A stretch of DNA of 64,000 nt. Origin: Tuctoria greenei. Lineage: Eukaryota > Streptophyta > Magnoliopsida > Poales > Poaceae. This document shows, one piece after another, positions 47,109 to 59,912 of this stretch. Below the pieces are notes generated by a model. That model had not been told where the DNA came from. It worked only from the letters and a program-made list of their open reading frames with translations, and ran no database searches. The DNA lies in the NCBI GenBank assembly GCA_036927565.1, contig JAYESD010000001.1, forward strand, positions 107,055,110-107,119,109, in the 5' to 3' direction. Within the stretch, counting starts at the first letter, position 1. Every line of letters starts with the position of its first letter. The position numbers and the translations under genes are program-made.

Positions 47109-50100
47109 GTGAACTACAAAGCCGGAGGAATGCATTGGGTACTCGATAGCGGGTGCACTCAACACATGACCGGCAACGATGGTATGTTCACCACCATAGA
47201 AAACCCCGGCAAGCATGAACAAGTCACCTTTGGTGATAACTCTAAGTGGAAGGTAATTGGGTTGCGTAAGATTGCAATTTCAAATGATTTATCTATTTCC
47301 AATGTATTGTATGTTAAGTCACTTAGTTTCAATTTGCTTTCTATTGCACAATTATGTGATCTTGGACTAACGTGAACCTTTAGCAAGAATGATGTTGTTG
47401 TGACTAGTGAAACAAGCCAAGAACAAATTTCCAAATGGTTTCGGCATGGACATCTCTACCTAGTAGACTTCTCCAACAAGGATGCTAGCTTGACCACTTG
47501 TCTTTCCCCAAGACGAGTTTGGGTCGGCTATGGCATCGATGCATAGCTCACATTGGAATGAGCAAGCTCAAGAAGTCATTCAAGCTCGGGATGGTGACCG
47601 GCGTGAAGGATGTCACATTTGAGAAGAACAAGCTTTGTAGCGCTTGTCAAGTTGGGAAACAAGTTGCTTCACACCACCCGATGAAGACAATGGTGGTAAC
47701 CTCCAAGCCACTTGAGTTTCTCCACATGGACCTCTTTGTACCGTCCACATATCAATGTCTTGGCAGTAATCTCCATTGTCTTGTTATAGTTGATGACTAC
47801 TCTCGCTATGCTTGGACTTTGTTTCAAGGTGACAAGAGTGAAACTTCGGAAGTGTTCAAGTCCTTCGCTAACCGTGCCCAAAGGGAATTTCAACTTCCCA
47901 TCATCAAGGTTCGGAGTGACAACGGAACCGAATTCAAGAACTACAACATTGGGGAGTGGTGTGATCGTGAAGGCATGAAGCATGAATTTTCAGCCACATA
48001 CACTCCTCAACAAAATGGTGTCATTGAAAGGAAGAACAAGACTCTCATCACTCTTGCACGAGCAATGCTTGATGACTATGGCACGTCCGAGAAGTTTTGG
48101 GCCGAAGCAATCAACACAGCGTTCCATGCCGCAAATCGGGTCTATCTACGTCGACTACTTCAAAAGACCCCGCACGAACTTCTCATTGGGAGAAAGCCCA
48201 ACATCTCCTATTTCCGAGTCTTCAGGTGCAAGTGCTACATCTACCGCAAGAAAAGGCTTGGTAAGTTTGAAATAAGGTGTGACGTTGGTATCTTTTTTGG
48301 TTATGCATCAAACTCAAAAGATATCGAGTATTCAACCAAACCTTCGGTTTAGTTGAGGAAAGTTGTGACGTTGAGTTTGATGAAACTAATGGCTACCAAG
48401 AGGAGAGTTTTGGTCATGATGAAATAGATGATGAGCCTCTACGAGAAGCTATGAAGAACATGACCATTGGAGACATCAAGCCTAAAGTTGAGGAGAGCCA
48501 TGATCAAGGGGGAGCTTCAAGTTCCAACATAAACACATCTATGGCACCTCAAGTTGACGAAGAAGAAAAAGATGATCCATTGTCGACACAATATTCACAA
48601 GCCACACGACATCAAGAAGAAGAAGAAGTCCATGATCAAGTCCAACCACAAGAAGAGCAACATGCATCACCACCGCCAAGTGCTTCACAACCACTTATGA
48701 GGCATGGACGCATCTCCAAGGCGCATCCGATTGACCAAATTATCAGAAGTCCATCAAGTGGAGTAAGTACACGTTCTCGCCATTTCGCTACGTTTTGTGA
48801 GCACTACTCGTTTGTTTCATGTGTAGAACCCACTCACATTGAGGAAGCACTCAAAGATCCAAATTGGGTAATGGCCATGCAAGAAGAACTCAACAACTTC
48901 ATCTGAAATGAAGTTTGGGTGTTGGAGGAGCGACCCAAGGACAAGAACGTCATCGGAACAAAGTGGGTGTACCGCAACAAACAAGACGAGAATGGTGTTG
49001 TGATCTGCAACAAGGCAAGACTTGTGGCCAAGGGTTTCTCGCAAGTTGAAGGACTAGACTTTGGAGAAACATTTTCTCCGGTCGCTCGACTAGAAGCCAT
49101 CCGTATACTTCTTGCTTGTGCATCACATCATAATATAAAGCTTTATCAAATGGATGTGAAAAGTGCCATTCTTAATGGTTATATCAACGAGCTTGTCTAT
49201 GTTGAAAAACCTCCCGAGTTCGAAGATCCGAGGAATCCTAATCATGTGTTTAGGATGCACAAGGCGCTCTACGGGCTCAAGCAAGCACCTAGAGCGTGGT
49301 ATGAACGACTACGAGATTTCTTGATCATGCAAGGATTCAAGATCGGGAGGGTGGACACTACACTCTTCACCAAAGACATCAATGGAGAACTATTTGTTTG
49401 TAAAATTTATGTCGATGATATTATTTTTTGTTCAACTAACGAAGCTCTTAGCCATGAGTTTGGAAAAATGATGTCTAGGGAATTCGAGATGTCGATGATT
49501 GGAGAGCTCAACTTCTTCCTTGGATTTCAAATCAAGCAACGTCAAGAGAGGACCTTCATCTATCAAGAAAAGTATACCAAGGACCTCTTGAGGAAATTTG
49601 AGATGGGAGATTGTAGCTCAAGAAGTACTCCAGTGGCAACGAATTGTCATCTCAACGCGAATAAGGACGGTAAACCTGTTGATCAATCTAATTACCGTTC
49701 TATGATTGGTTCATTGCTTTATCTTACCACATCTAGGCCCGATATCATGTTTAGTGTATGCTTGTGTGCTCGCTTTCAAGCGGCACCTAAAGAATCGCAT
49801 CAGAAGGCAGTCTTTAGGATACTTCGGTATCTCAAGCATACCCCATGTGTACGCCTGTGGTACCCTAAAGGTGCTAAATTTCATCTCTTGGGTTACTCGG
49901 ATTCGGACTTTGCCAGATGCTGTGTGGATCGCAAGAGTACCTCCGCAGGGTGCCACTTGCTTGGGCGTTCCCTAGTATCTTGGTCTAGCAAGAAGCAAAA
50001 TTCGGTTGCTTTGTCCAGTGCGGAAGCGGAATATATAGCGGCAGATGCATGTTGTGCCCAAATCCTTTATATGAAGCAAACCCTTTTGGACTTTGGTATT

Positions 50101-50361
50101 AAACTTGGTTGTGTTCCTCTCCTTTGTGACAATGAAAGTGCGGTTAAGATTGCTAAAAACCCCGTTCAACACTCCCGCACTAAGCACATTGATATTCGCC
50201 ATCATTTCTTGCGGGACCATGAAGCTAAGAGAGACATCTTCTTGCGAGGTGTTAGGTCTGAAGAACAATTGGCGGATATCTTCACTAGACCACTTGATGA
50301 GAAAACTTTTTCTAGACTAAGGAGTGAATTAAATGTGCTAGATGCATCGAACGTCATGTAA
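47109..50361 (+). pseudogene. pol: copia2 pol, copy A (protease, integrase, RT, RNase H)
   Basis: Protease: DSGCTQHMTG at 47143-47172. A TGA at 47373 and a frameshift around 47495 precede the integrase (47498-48352). It has the HHCC zinc segment, Asp in HMDLF, Asp in RSDNGTEF and Glu in VIERKN. A stop and frameshift near 48350 separate a low-complexity linker (48451-48906). After a TGA at 48904 comes a 480-codon RT-RNase H frame (48919-50361) with YVDD at about 49411, RNase H motifs SDSDF and SAEAEY, and the C-terminal ADIFTRPLD. Unlike copy B, all three integrase catalytic residues are present here. Confidence 0.88.
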
Positions 50362-50974
50362 GTTGCAATGGTCATGTAAGAATGCATCACATATAGGTCT
50401 TGTCTAACTTTCAAAGGATAGGGGTGAGCAAGGGTTAGCTTGGGATGGAGGTTCTTTTGGGTTTCCCCAATGCTTGGAGAGTGGCTCTCCCTGAAGAAGC
50501 CTTTGAAAGGTTCAAATTTGGCAAGATAGATTTATTTATGTCTTGCATGATGCCTGCCATGTAGACTTGTACTCACGTTTAATATCCTACATTATAAAAT
50601 GTTTCGCATTGCATACGGTAGACTGTCACAAAGGGGACCCACCTCATGAGAAAGAGACTTGTTTGAAATGCAATATCTCATCTCATATGATGTGGAAAGA
50701 ACAAAGTGTTAGGTGCGTTAATTCCTAAAGGAACATGCTTTAAAGAGATAGAAGTCTTCATCCTCTAGCTCTCAAAGCATGGGCCTCACATTTTATTTGG
50801 ATTTCTTCCTTAATTTCTCCTGTGTTCTATTTGCTTTAGGGCTTAGCCAAGTTATTGGCAACTAGTATTATAGTCTTTTTGAGGGGCAAGGGGTTGCCCA
50901 AAAAGTCCTAAGACTTGTGTTTCTCTTTGTGTGTTTAAGTCAAAGGACACATATGGGATGTTGTTGTTTTGTAG
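50362..50974 (+). other. Spacer downstream of copia2 pol, copy A
   Basis: About 600 bp with no credible ORF; the 61-codon ORF at 50543 has no recognisable feature. It contains AAGGGG and GAGGGGCAAGGGG purine stretches. Confidence 0.5.
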
Positions 50975-51300
50975 TCATCGGATTATCCGATGACAAGGGC
51001 AGAAGCATCATCGGATCAGTTTGTGATTTTGTGCAAGGGTCAGCTCAGTCAGAAAGTAAAATGAGCCGATGAGTTCATTCTGAGAAACATTGGAGCACCC
51101 GATGTTTACATTTCTAGAGTTGTGCCAAATTCAACCGATGCTAATCATTTCCACGTCGGATCATCCGATGCCGAAGGTGTCTCTGGAATACCCTTACTGT
51201 ACCCTTCGACAGATGCACCTCTCATCTGACGTCGGTTCATCCGATGTTAACATTTGAGCTAGGGTTCGGGCCCCACCTATTTAACGCGCCCCTTCACTTC
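50975..51300 (+). promoter_or_regulatory. Internal U3-like promoter module, copy A
   Basis: CATCGGATTATCCGATG (50976-50992, perfect 8-bp arms), further CCGATG/CATCGG sites near 51012, 51063, 51100 and 51135, TCGGATCATCCGA (51156-51168) and TTCATCCGATG (51236-51246) precede CTATTTAA (51277-51284). A CT-rich leader then runs to the ATG at 51667. The motif set and order are those of the element's own LTR U3, but the sequence is otherwise different. Promoter activity is inferred. Confidence 0.45.
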
Positions 51301-51666
51301 TCTTTCTCTCTCCCCGACGCTGCCGCTCAGTGCCATCCTCTCCGCCGCCGCCGCTCCGTGCGCTCGCCCTGTCGCCGCCCTCCGGCTGCCGCCATCCTCT
51401 GGCCGCCGCCGCCCTCCGGCCATCGCCGCCCCTTCTATGCTGCTACCTTTCACTGCCGCCGCACCACCGCCGCCGCCCTAAGCGCCGCCGCAACCCTGCG
51501 CCACCGCTCGTCGCCTGCCACTCCACGCGCCCAGCCGCCCCATTGTTGTCCCACGACTTCGCAGCTAGGGTTTGCCCGGCCGCGACGTTCTTTGCATTGC
51601 CATCTCGTGCGACCGGCTTCGTTTTCCCGCGATCTCATCGTCGCCGTCTTCACTCGTCTCCTCGAG

Positions 51667-52373
51667 ATGGGTCGTGACAAGAAGGGAAAGGGCAAGGCTA
51701 TTGAGGAGTCGACCGCTAAGAAGCAGAAGTTGTCGAAGGAGGAGAAGAAAGCTTTGATCGCCGCTCGCGCCTCTGAGGAGCGAGAGCGTGGCCGAGGAGG
51801 ATCACTGAGGATCCGGGAGGCCCAAAAGAGGCAGCCTCCGCTGCCTGAGGAGCCATACGAGACTGAGGAGCCTGAGGTGCCGCTTTTTCGCCGGCGCTCA
51901 GTCAGGACCCATGGGGGTCATCCAGCTGCAGCCCCGAGACCAAGACCCTCTGTAGCTGAGCTTCGGGAGTACAGGGCGGCCCAGAGAGCCGTCTATGAGA
52001 TGGACACCAATCCGGGTTGGTGAGGGTGTCCGCCTGACAGACTACAAGAAGTTGAAGGCAAAGCAGCTCAGGAAGCTCAGATGGAGCATTCTACTTGAGG
52101 AGTGGTTCCCGCTGCCCAGAGAGTCACTTATGGATAGCCGCTTCTGGACCCTGACACAGGCGTCGCTGTATGATACTTACAGACTTTGGGGCCATAAGCT
52201 CTTCCAACATAACTTTCTTGACTGGGATCAGCTCGCACTTGTAGCCGGGACGGAGATTCGCCCTTACTTTGAGAGGTACAGAGGGCTAGTGGAGCTGATG
52301 TCATACCAGCGGGGTGCCTTCATGGAGGACTGGGTCCGAGTGTTCTATGCCACACTTCATGTTCATGGGCCAG
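51667..52373 (+). pseudogene. copia2 accessory gene downstream of pol, copy A (truncated)
   Basis: Start preferred at ATG 51667 (Met-Gly-Arg-Asp-Lys-Lys-Gly-Lys). The upstream in-frame extension to 51244 is Pro/Arg/Ala-rich and reads like a translated GC-rich leader. Residues 1-120 are highly basic with Lys-rich, nuclear-signal-like runs, then Glu/Arg-rich. A frameshift near 52010 leads to a globular segment with many Trp, Tyr and Phe. The gene is cut at 52374 by the duplication junction. No known catalytic motif. It could be an envelope-position ORF of SIRE-type elements or a captured plant gene; I cannot decide. Confidence 0.6.
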
Positions 52374-53163
52374 CATCAGCTAATTTGGATTCGACCGATG
52401 ACAACTGAAGGGAGAACATTGGATAATCCGGTGTTTGCAGAACTGTGATGTCAGCCTACTTTTCCAACGGCTATTTCGTGGAAGCTGGCTATTTATACCC
52501 CTTCAAACAGCCATTTCGATAAGTCTTGATACCCAGATCTTCTCTACACATTACCAAGCATTCAAGACATTGAGCTACCACTTCTACATCATTTACACCA
52601 CTTGTACACCATGAGATAGGCTAGAACTTGCTAGAGATGATGCTTGTGTGCTTCCATTCTTGGTCATTGGAGTCTCTAGTGTAGTGAGTGCTGTAAGGGG
52701 GTGTCTCTTGGTGATTACATTCACTGTGTAACAGTCGGTGATTGAAGAGAGCCATCCAGAGCTTGCCAAGACGGTTGTGGAAGCCCGGAGGATCAAACTT
52801 GTACAAGGCTTGAGCTCCACCTTGTCGGGGTTGGCGAACGGAGACTTTTAGTGAAGATCCCTGGTCTCGGTGACTTGAGAGTGGCTATACCCTTTGGTGG
52901 GTGCCACACCGTGGATGTAGTAAGGTCTTGACGATCTTGCCGAACCACGGGATAAATCTCCGTGTCTTCGTGTCTCCTCGGGAGTTTGAACACTCTTAAT
53001 TTCCTCTTACACTTATGCATTTCATATACCGCAAAATTACTATTCACTGGAATGCATAGGTTGTTTGCATAGGGAATTGTGCTTTTAGTAGTTAAGTTTT
53101 TATTGCTTTAATTTTTGAAAAGAAGCCCAATTCACCCCCCCACTTGGGCATTCGATCCTTACA
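52374..53163 (+). repeat. Partial LTR between the copia2 units
   Basis: Equivalent to 44127-44917 of the left LTR, with the TATA-like box and everything downstream but without most of U3. It matches the left LTR (for example GGATAATCCGGTG) rather than the right LTR, so it was duplicated from the left one. Confidence 0.92.
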
Positions 53164-53223
53164 ATTGGTATCAGAGCAAGGTTGCTCATTGGATTATTCT
53201 AGCTTCACCGCTAGAGAGCTAAA

Positions 53224-55340
53224 ATGGACAAGATTGGGCGTTCGGTTCCCATCTTCGAGGGCAAGAACTTTGCCTATTGGAAAGAACACATGCATGCTTA
53301 TCTAGAGGCTATTGCTCCTGAGGTGTGGGAAGCGACCCATGCGGGGTTTGGTGAGCACAACTATATAGGTGACCAAGTCAAGTGGGATGCAAAAGCAAGA
53401 AATGCTATTTATGAATGCATTAGTCAAGATGTGTTTGCTAGGATTGCTAGCAAAGAAAAAGCTTGTGAAATTTGGGCTTGCTTGATTGGAATTCATGAGG
53501 GTTCCTCTCGTGTTAAAAAACTAAAGTATAATATGCTTAAGGCCAAATATGATGAGTTCAAAATGCTACCTCATGAAAATGTCAATGAAATGTTTTCTTG
53601 CTTGAATGTGCTTATTGAGGAAATTAATGCTCTTGATATTGCTTCTCTTGGCAAGGGACTCATCAACCGCAAGATCCTTATGCTCCTTCCTAAGCCAAAG
53701 TACAACATCATCAACTCCATGCTTCAAAGGAATCTCTTGATCACATTGAAGTTTTGGATTTTATTGGAGAGATTCACGCTCATGAGATGATTGTGCTTGG
53801 GATGATGGAGGAATCATCTTCAAAGACAATTGCTCTAAAGGCTTCCACCATGAAAACAAGTCTCAAGAAAAAGAAAGTGGTTGAGCCTAGCTCAAGTGAA
53901 GAAGAGCAAGCATCAAGTGAAGATGACGATGATGAGCTTGCATTGATGATGAGAAAATTCTCTCGCTTAAACTCCAAGATTGCCAAGAAGGGATACACCT
54001 TTGATCCCAAAAAGAAAGCATTTCTACCAAGGAGAGATGACGACAAGACTTGCTATAATTGTGGTGAGCCACATCTCCTATGATTGTCCAAAACCGGACA
54101 AAATAAGAGAGAACCACAAGGTCAAGCATCACAAGCTTGAGGATGGTGAGGATGATGAAGATGACAAGCCCGAACCAAGATTCTTTGGGAAGAAGAAGCA
54201 TGAAAAAAGCAAAAAGGCAAAACTCTTCCCAAAGAAGATAAAAGGTCCACAAAAGGTGTTCATGTGTGAGGCAAATGAATGGATCACCGACGAAGAATCT
54301 ATTGATGAAGAGAGTGAAGCAGAAGAAGAGAGCTTGGCCGGCCTTGCCATTGCCAACAATGATGATTCATCTCTTCATCCACCTCCCATGTGCCTCATGG
54401 CCAAAGGTAACACCAAGGTATGTGATGACTCTAGCGATGATGAGCTTTCCCCCGATGAATTAACTTCATTGATAAATGAATACCACACTATCATTAAAAG
54501 GGAAAAGAGTAAGGTCACGGATCTTGAAGAAGCTCATGCTAAGCTTGAGAGTGCTAACCTCGATTTGCTTGACAAGTATGAAAGCATAATTAAGGAGCAT
54601 GACACACTCAAATCTTATGTCAAGCAAGTTGAGGAGGATAAGGCTCAAATCAAGATAGATCATCATGAGCTTGACATAGCACACCAAGCACTCTTGGGAA
54701 AGCACAATGAGTTAATCCAAGAGCATCAAGTACTTAACCTTGCTAATGAAGTTCCTGCTCAAGAATTTAAAACTATAAAGAAAGAAACCCTTAATGATAA
54801 GGTATCTATTGTTTTTCATGCCACTAATGTCTTGCATAAGTCTTTGCCTTTGAAAGAAAATGCCAGGGGGAAGGATTTGATGGATGAAATTGAAAGTCTC
54901 CGCACTAGTGTGGCAAAACTATCTAAGGGAGAAGTCAAGCACAAAGAATCATCTTCCAACAAACAAGGGCCTTCAACAAGAGAGGACTTGGATCCTTGCC
55001 GGTGCCTAACAAGGGAAAGGTGCCCTCACCGGAGCTTAGAACAAGCTTCATCAAGGAAGTTGGTTCCTATTGCTAACATTGTGAGGTCACCGGTCACCAT
55101 ACAAGGTAGTGTCCTCTTCCTAACCGGCCTTCTCCAAAATTGCCTACTAACTACAAGTTTACCTTTAATGATCATTACTATCTCTTAAGTAAAGTAGATG
55201 GCAAGGTGAAGGCAACGTTCATTGGCAAGGACATGAAGGGCATGAAGGGGAAACTCCCCAAGCAACATTGGGTCCCAAAAACACTTGTATCACACATACA
55301 AGAACCTAAGTTGGCTTTGGTGCCTAAAATCAAAAATTGA
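53224..55340 (+). pseudogene. gag: copia2 gag, copy B (frameshifted)
   Basis: Copy of 44978-47096 with the same frameshifts in the core, first knuckle and region before the second knuckle. A tail frame (55140-55340) that reaches TGA at 55338 is open here, while copy A has a TAA at the matching position (about 47056). Scattered single-base differences only. Confidence 0.85.
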
Positions 55341-55354
55341 ATTCATGTGTGTAG

Positions 55355-58300
55355 GTGAACTACAAAGCCGGAGGAATGCATTGGGTACTCGATAGCGGGT
55401 GCACTCAACACATGACCGGCAACGATGGTATGTTCACCACCATAGAAAACCCCGGCAAGCATGAACAAGTCACCTTTGGTGATAACTCTAAGTGGAAGGT
55501 AATTGGGTTGCGTAAGATTGCAATTTCAAATGATTTATCTATTTCCAATGTATTGTATGTTAAGTCACTTAGTTTCAATTTGCTTTCTATTGCACAATTA
55601 TGTGATCTTGGACTAACGTGAACCTTTAGCAAGAATGATGTTGTTGTGACTAGTGAAACAAGCCAAGAACAAATTTTCAAATGGTTTCGGCATGGACATC
55701 TCTACCTAGTAGACTTCTCCAACAAGGATGCTAGCTTGACCACTTGTCTTTCCCCAAGACGAGTTTGGGTCGGCTATGGCATCGATGCATAGCTCACATT
55801 GGAATGAGCAAGCTCAAGAAGTCATTCAAGCTCGGGATGGTGACCGGCGTGAAGGATGTCACATTTGAGAAGAACAAGCTTTGTAGCGCTTGTCAAGTTG
55901 GGAAACAAGTTGCTTCACACCACCCGATGAAGACAATGGTGTCAACCTCCAAGCCACTTGAGTTTCTCCACATGAACCTCTTTGTATCGTCCACATATCA
56001 ATGTCTTGGCAGTAATCTCCATTGTCTTGTTATAGTTGATGACTACTCTCGCTATGCTTGGACTTTGTTTCAAGGTGACAAGAGTGAAACTTCGGAAGTG
56101 TTCAAGTCCTTCGCTAACCGTGCCCAAAGGGAATTTCAACTTCCCATCATCAAGGTTCGGAGTGACAACGGAACCGAATTAAAGAACTACAACATTGGGG
56201 AGTGGTGTGATCGTGAAGGCATGAAGCATGAATTTTCAGCCACATACACTCCTCAACAAAATGGTGTCATTGAAAGGAAGAACAAGACTCTCATCACTCT
56301 TGCACGAGCAATGCTTGATGACTATGGCACGTCCGAGAAGTTTTGGGCCGAAGCAATCAACACAGCGTTCCATGCCGCAAATCGGGTCTATCTACGTCGA
56401 CTACTTCAAAAGACCCCGCACGAACTTCTCATTGGGAGAAAGCCCAACATCTCCTATTTCCGAGTCTTCAGGTGCAAGTGCTACATCTACCGCAAGAAAA
56501 GGCTTGGTAAGTTTGAAATAAGGTGTGACGTTGGTATCTTTTTTGGTTATGCATCAAACTCAAAAGATATCGAGTATTCAACCAAACCTTCGGTTTAGTT
56601 GAGGAAAGTTGTGATGTTGAGTTTGATGAAACTAATGGCTACCAAGAGGAGAGTTTTGGTCATGATGAAATAGATGATGAGCCTCTACGAGAAGCTATGA
56701 AGAACATGACCATAGGAGACATCAAGCCTAAAGTTGAGGAGAGCCATGATCAAGGGGGAGCTTCAAGTTCCAACATAAACACATCTATGGCACCTCAAGT
56801 TGACGAAGAAGAAAAAGATGATCCATTGTCGACACAATATTCACAAGCCACACGACATCAAGAAGAAGAAGAAGTCCATGATCAAGTCCAACCACAAGAA
56901 GAGCAACATGCATCACCACCGCCAAGTGCTTCACAACCACTTATGAGGCATGGACGCATCTCCAAGGCGCATCCGATTGACCAAATTATCAGAAGTCCAT
57001 CAAGTGGAGTAAGTACACGTTCTCGCCATTTCGCTACGTTTTGTGAGCACTACTCGTTTGTTTCATGTGTAGAACCCACTCACATTGAGGAAGCACTCAA
57101 AGATCCAAATTGGGTAATGGCCATGCAAGAAGAACTCAACAACTTCATCTGAAATGAAGTTTGGGTGTTGGAGGAGCGACCCAAGGACAAGAACGTCATC
57201 GGAACAAAGTGGGTGTACCGCAACAAACAAGACGAGAATGGTGTTGTGATCTGCAACAAGGCAAGACTTGTGGCCCAGGGTTTCTCGCAAGTTGAAGGAC
57301 TAGACTTTGGAGAAACATTTTCTCCGATCGCTCGACTAGAAGCCATCCGTATACTTCTTGCTTGTGCATCACATCATAATATAAAGCTTTATCAAATGGA
57401 TGTGAAAAGTGCCATTCTTAATGGTTATATCAACGAGCTTGTCTATGTTGAAAAACCTCCCGAGTTCGAAGATCCGAGGAATCCTAATCATGTGTTTAGG
57501 ATGCACAAGGCGCTCTACGGGCTCAAGCAAGCACCTAGAGCGTGGTATGAACGACTACGAGATTTCTTGATCATGCAAGGATTCAAGATCGGGAGGGTGG
57601 ACACTACACTCTTCACCAAAGACATCAATGGAGAACTATTTGTTTGTAAAATTTATGTCGATGATATTATTTTTTGTTCAACTAACGAAGCTCTTAGCCA
57701 TGAGTTTGGAAAAATGATGTCTAGGGAATTCGAGATGTCGATGATTGGAGAGCTCAACTTCTTCCTTGGATTTCAAATCAAGCAACGTCAAGAGAGGACC
57801 TTCATCTATCAAGAAAAGTATACCAAGGACCTCTTGAGGAAATTTGAGATGGGAGATTGTAGCTCAAGAAGTACTCCAGTGGCAACAAATTGTCATCTCA
57901 ACGCGAATAAGGACGGTAAACCTGTTGATCAATCTAATTACCGTTCTATGAATGGTTCATTGCTTTATCTTACCACATCTAGGCCCGATATCATGTTTAG
58001 TGTATGCTTGTGTGCTCGCTTTCAAGCGGCACCTAAAGAATCGCATCAGAAGGCAGTCTTTAGGATACTTCGGTATCTCAAGCATACCCCATGTGTACGC
58101 CTGTGGTACCCTAAAGGTGCTAAATTTCATCTCTTGGGTTACTCGGATTCGGACTTTGCCAGATGCTGTGTGGATCGCAAGAGTACCTCCGCAGGGTGCC
58201 ACTTGCTTGGGCGTTCCCTAGTATCTTGGTCTAGCAAGAAGCAAAATTCGGTTGCTTTGTCCAGTGCGGAAGCGGAATGTATAGCGGCAGATGCATGTTG

Positions 58301-58607
58301 TGCCCAAATCCTTTATATGAAGCAAACCCTTTTGGACTTTGGTATTAAACTTGGTTGTGTTCCTCTCCTTTGTGACAATGAAAGTGCGGTTAAGATTGCT
58401 AAAAACCCCGTTCAACACTCCCGCACTAAGCACATTGATATTCGCCATCATTTCTTGCGGGACCATGAAGCTAAGGGAGACATCTTCTTGCGAGGTGTTA
58501 GGTCTGAAGAACAATTGGCGGATATCTTCACTAGACCACTTGATGAGAAAACTTTTTCTAGACTAAGGAGTGAATTAAATGTGCTAGATGCATCGAACGT
58601 CATGTAA
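55355..58607 (+). pseudogene. pol: copia2 pol, copy B
   Basis: Same layout as copy A: protease DSG at about 55389, integrase 55744-56598, linker 56697-57152, RT-RNase H 57165-58607 with YVDD at about 57657. Extra damage compared with copy A: the first integrase catalytic Asp is Asn (HMNLF, about 55975), Ile to Asn in the conserved YRSMxGSLLYL segment, and Tyr to Cys in the RNase H SAEAEY motif. Confidence 0.88.
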
Positions 58608-59220
58608 GTTGCCATGGTCATGTAAGAATGCATCACATATAGGTCTTGTCTAACTTTCAAAGGATAGGGGTGAGCAAGGGTTAGCTTGGGATGGAGGTTC
58701 TTTTGGGTTTCCCCAATGCTTGGAGAGTGGCTCTCCCTGAAGAAGCCTTTGAAAGGTTCAAATTTGGCAAGATAGATTTATTTATGTCTTGCATGATGCC
58801 TGCCATGTAGACTTGTACTCACGTTTAATATCCTACATTATAAAATGTTTCGCATTGCATACGGTAGACTGTCACAAAGGGGACCCACCTCATGAGAAAG
58901 AGACTTGTTTGAAATGCAATATCTCATCTCATATGATGTGGAAAGAACAAAGTGTTAGGTGCGTTAATTCCTAAAGGAACATGCTTTAAAGAGATAGAAG
59001 TCTTCATCCTCTAGCTCACAAAGCATGGGCCTCACATTTTATTTGGATTTCTTCCTTAATTTCTCATGTGTTCTATTTGCTTTAGGGCTTAGCCAAGTTA
59101 TTGGCAACTAGTATTATAGTCTTTTTGAGGGGCAAGGGGTTGCCCAAAAAGTCCTAAGACTTGTGTTTCTCTTTGTGTGTTTAAGTCAAAGGACACATAT
59201 GGGATGTTGTTGTTTTGTAG
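58608..59220 (+). other. Spacer downstream of copia2 pol, copy B
   Basis: Near-identical to 50362-50974; no gene is seen. Confidence 0.5.
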
Positions 59221-59546
59221 TCATCGGATTATCCGATGACAAGGGCAGAAGCATCATCGGATCAGTTTGTGATTTTGTGCAAGGGTCAGCTCAGTCAGAA
59301 AGTAAAATCAGCCGATGAGTTCATTCTGAGAAACATTGGAGCACCCGATGTTTACATTTCTAGAGTTGTGCCAAATTCAACCGATGCTAATCGTTTCCAC
59401 GTCGGATCATCCGATGCCGAAGGTGTCTCTGGAATACCCTTACTGTACCCTTCGACAGATGCACCTCTCATCTAACGTCGGTCCATCCGATGTTAACATT
59501 TGAGCTAGGGTTCGGGCCCCACCTATTTAACGCGCCCCTTCACTTC
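59221..59546 (+). promoter_or_regulatory. Internal U3-like promoter module, copy B
   Basis: Same palindromes and CTATTTAA (59523-59530) as copy A, with a handful of substitutions outside the core motifs. The open frame at 59236-59475 inside it is interrupted in copy A and is considered fortuitous. Confidence 0.45.
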
Positions 59547-59912
59547 TCTTTCTCTCTCCCCGACGCTGCCGCTCAGTGCCATCCTCTCCGCCGCCGCCGC
59601 TCCGTGCGCTCGCCCTGTCGCCGCCCTCCGGCTGCCGCCATCCTCTGGCCGCCGCCGCCCTCCGGCCACCGCCGCCCCTTCTATGCTGCTACCTTTCACT
59701 GCCGCCGCACCACCGCCGCCGCCCTAAGCGCCGCCGCAACCCTGCGCCACCGCTCGTCGCCTGCCACTCCACGCGCCCAGCCGCCCCATTTTTGTCCCAC
59801 GACTTCGCAGCTAGGGTTTGCCCGGCCGCGACGTTCTTTGCATTGCCATCTCGTGCGACCGGCTTCGTTTTCCCGCGATCTCATCGTCGCCGTCTTCACT
59901 CGTCTCCTCGAG

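Larger units (their letters stand above)
44127..52373 (+). repeat. Tandem duplication inside copia2, unit 1 (8,247 bp)
   Basis: Unit 1 runs from inside the 5' LTR to inside accessory gene A; unit 2 is 52374-60619. Corresponding positions are offset by 8,246 bp throughout the internal region, and by 8,247 in the LTR part because of one base in a C run near 44890. I count about three to four dozen substitutions. Confidence 0.92.

Noticed and set aside
51244..51666. Pro/Arg/Ala-rich N-terminal extension of the copia2 accessory ORF
   Set aside because: Composition is that of a GC-rich leader that happens to be open; the ATG at 51667 begins a more protein-like sequence.
59236..59475. 79-codon plus-strand ORF in the internal promoter-like module
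   Set aside because: The equivalent frame in copy A has a stop (TGA near 51061) and the region consists of regulatory-type repeats.
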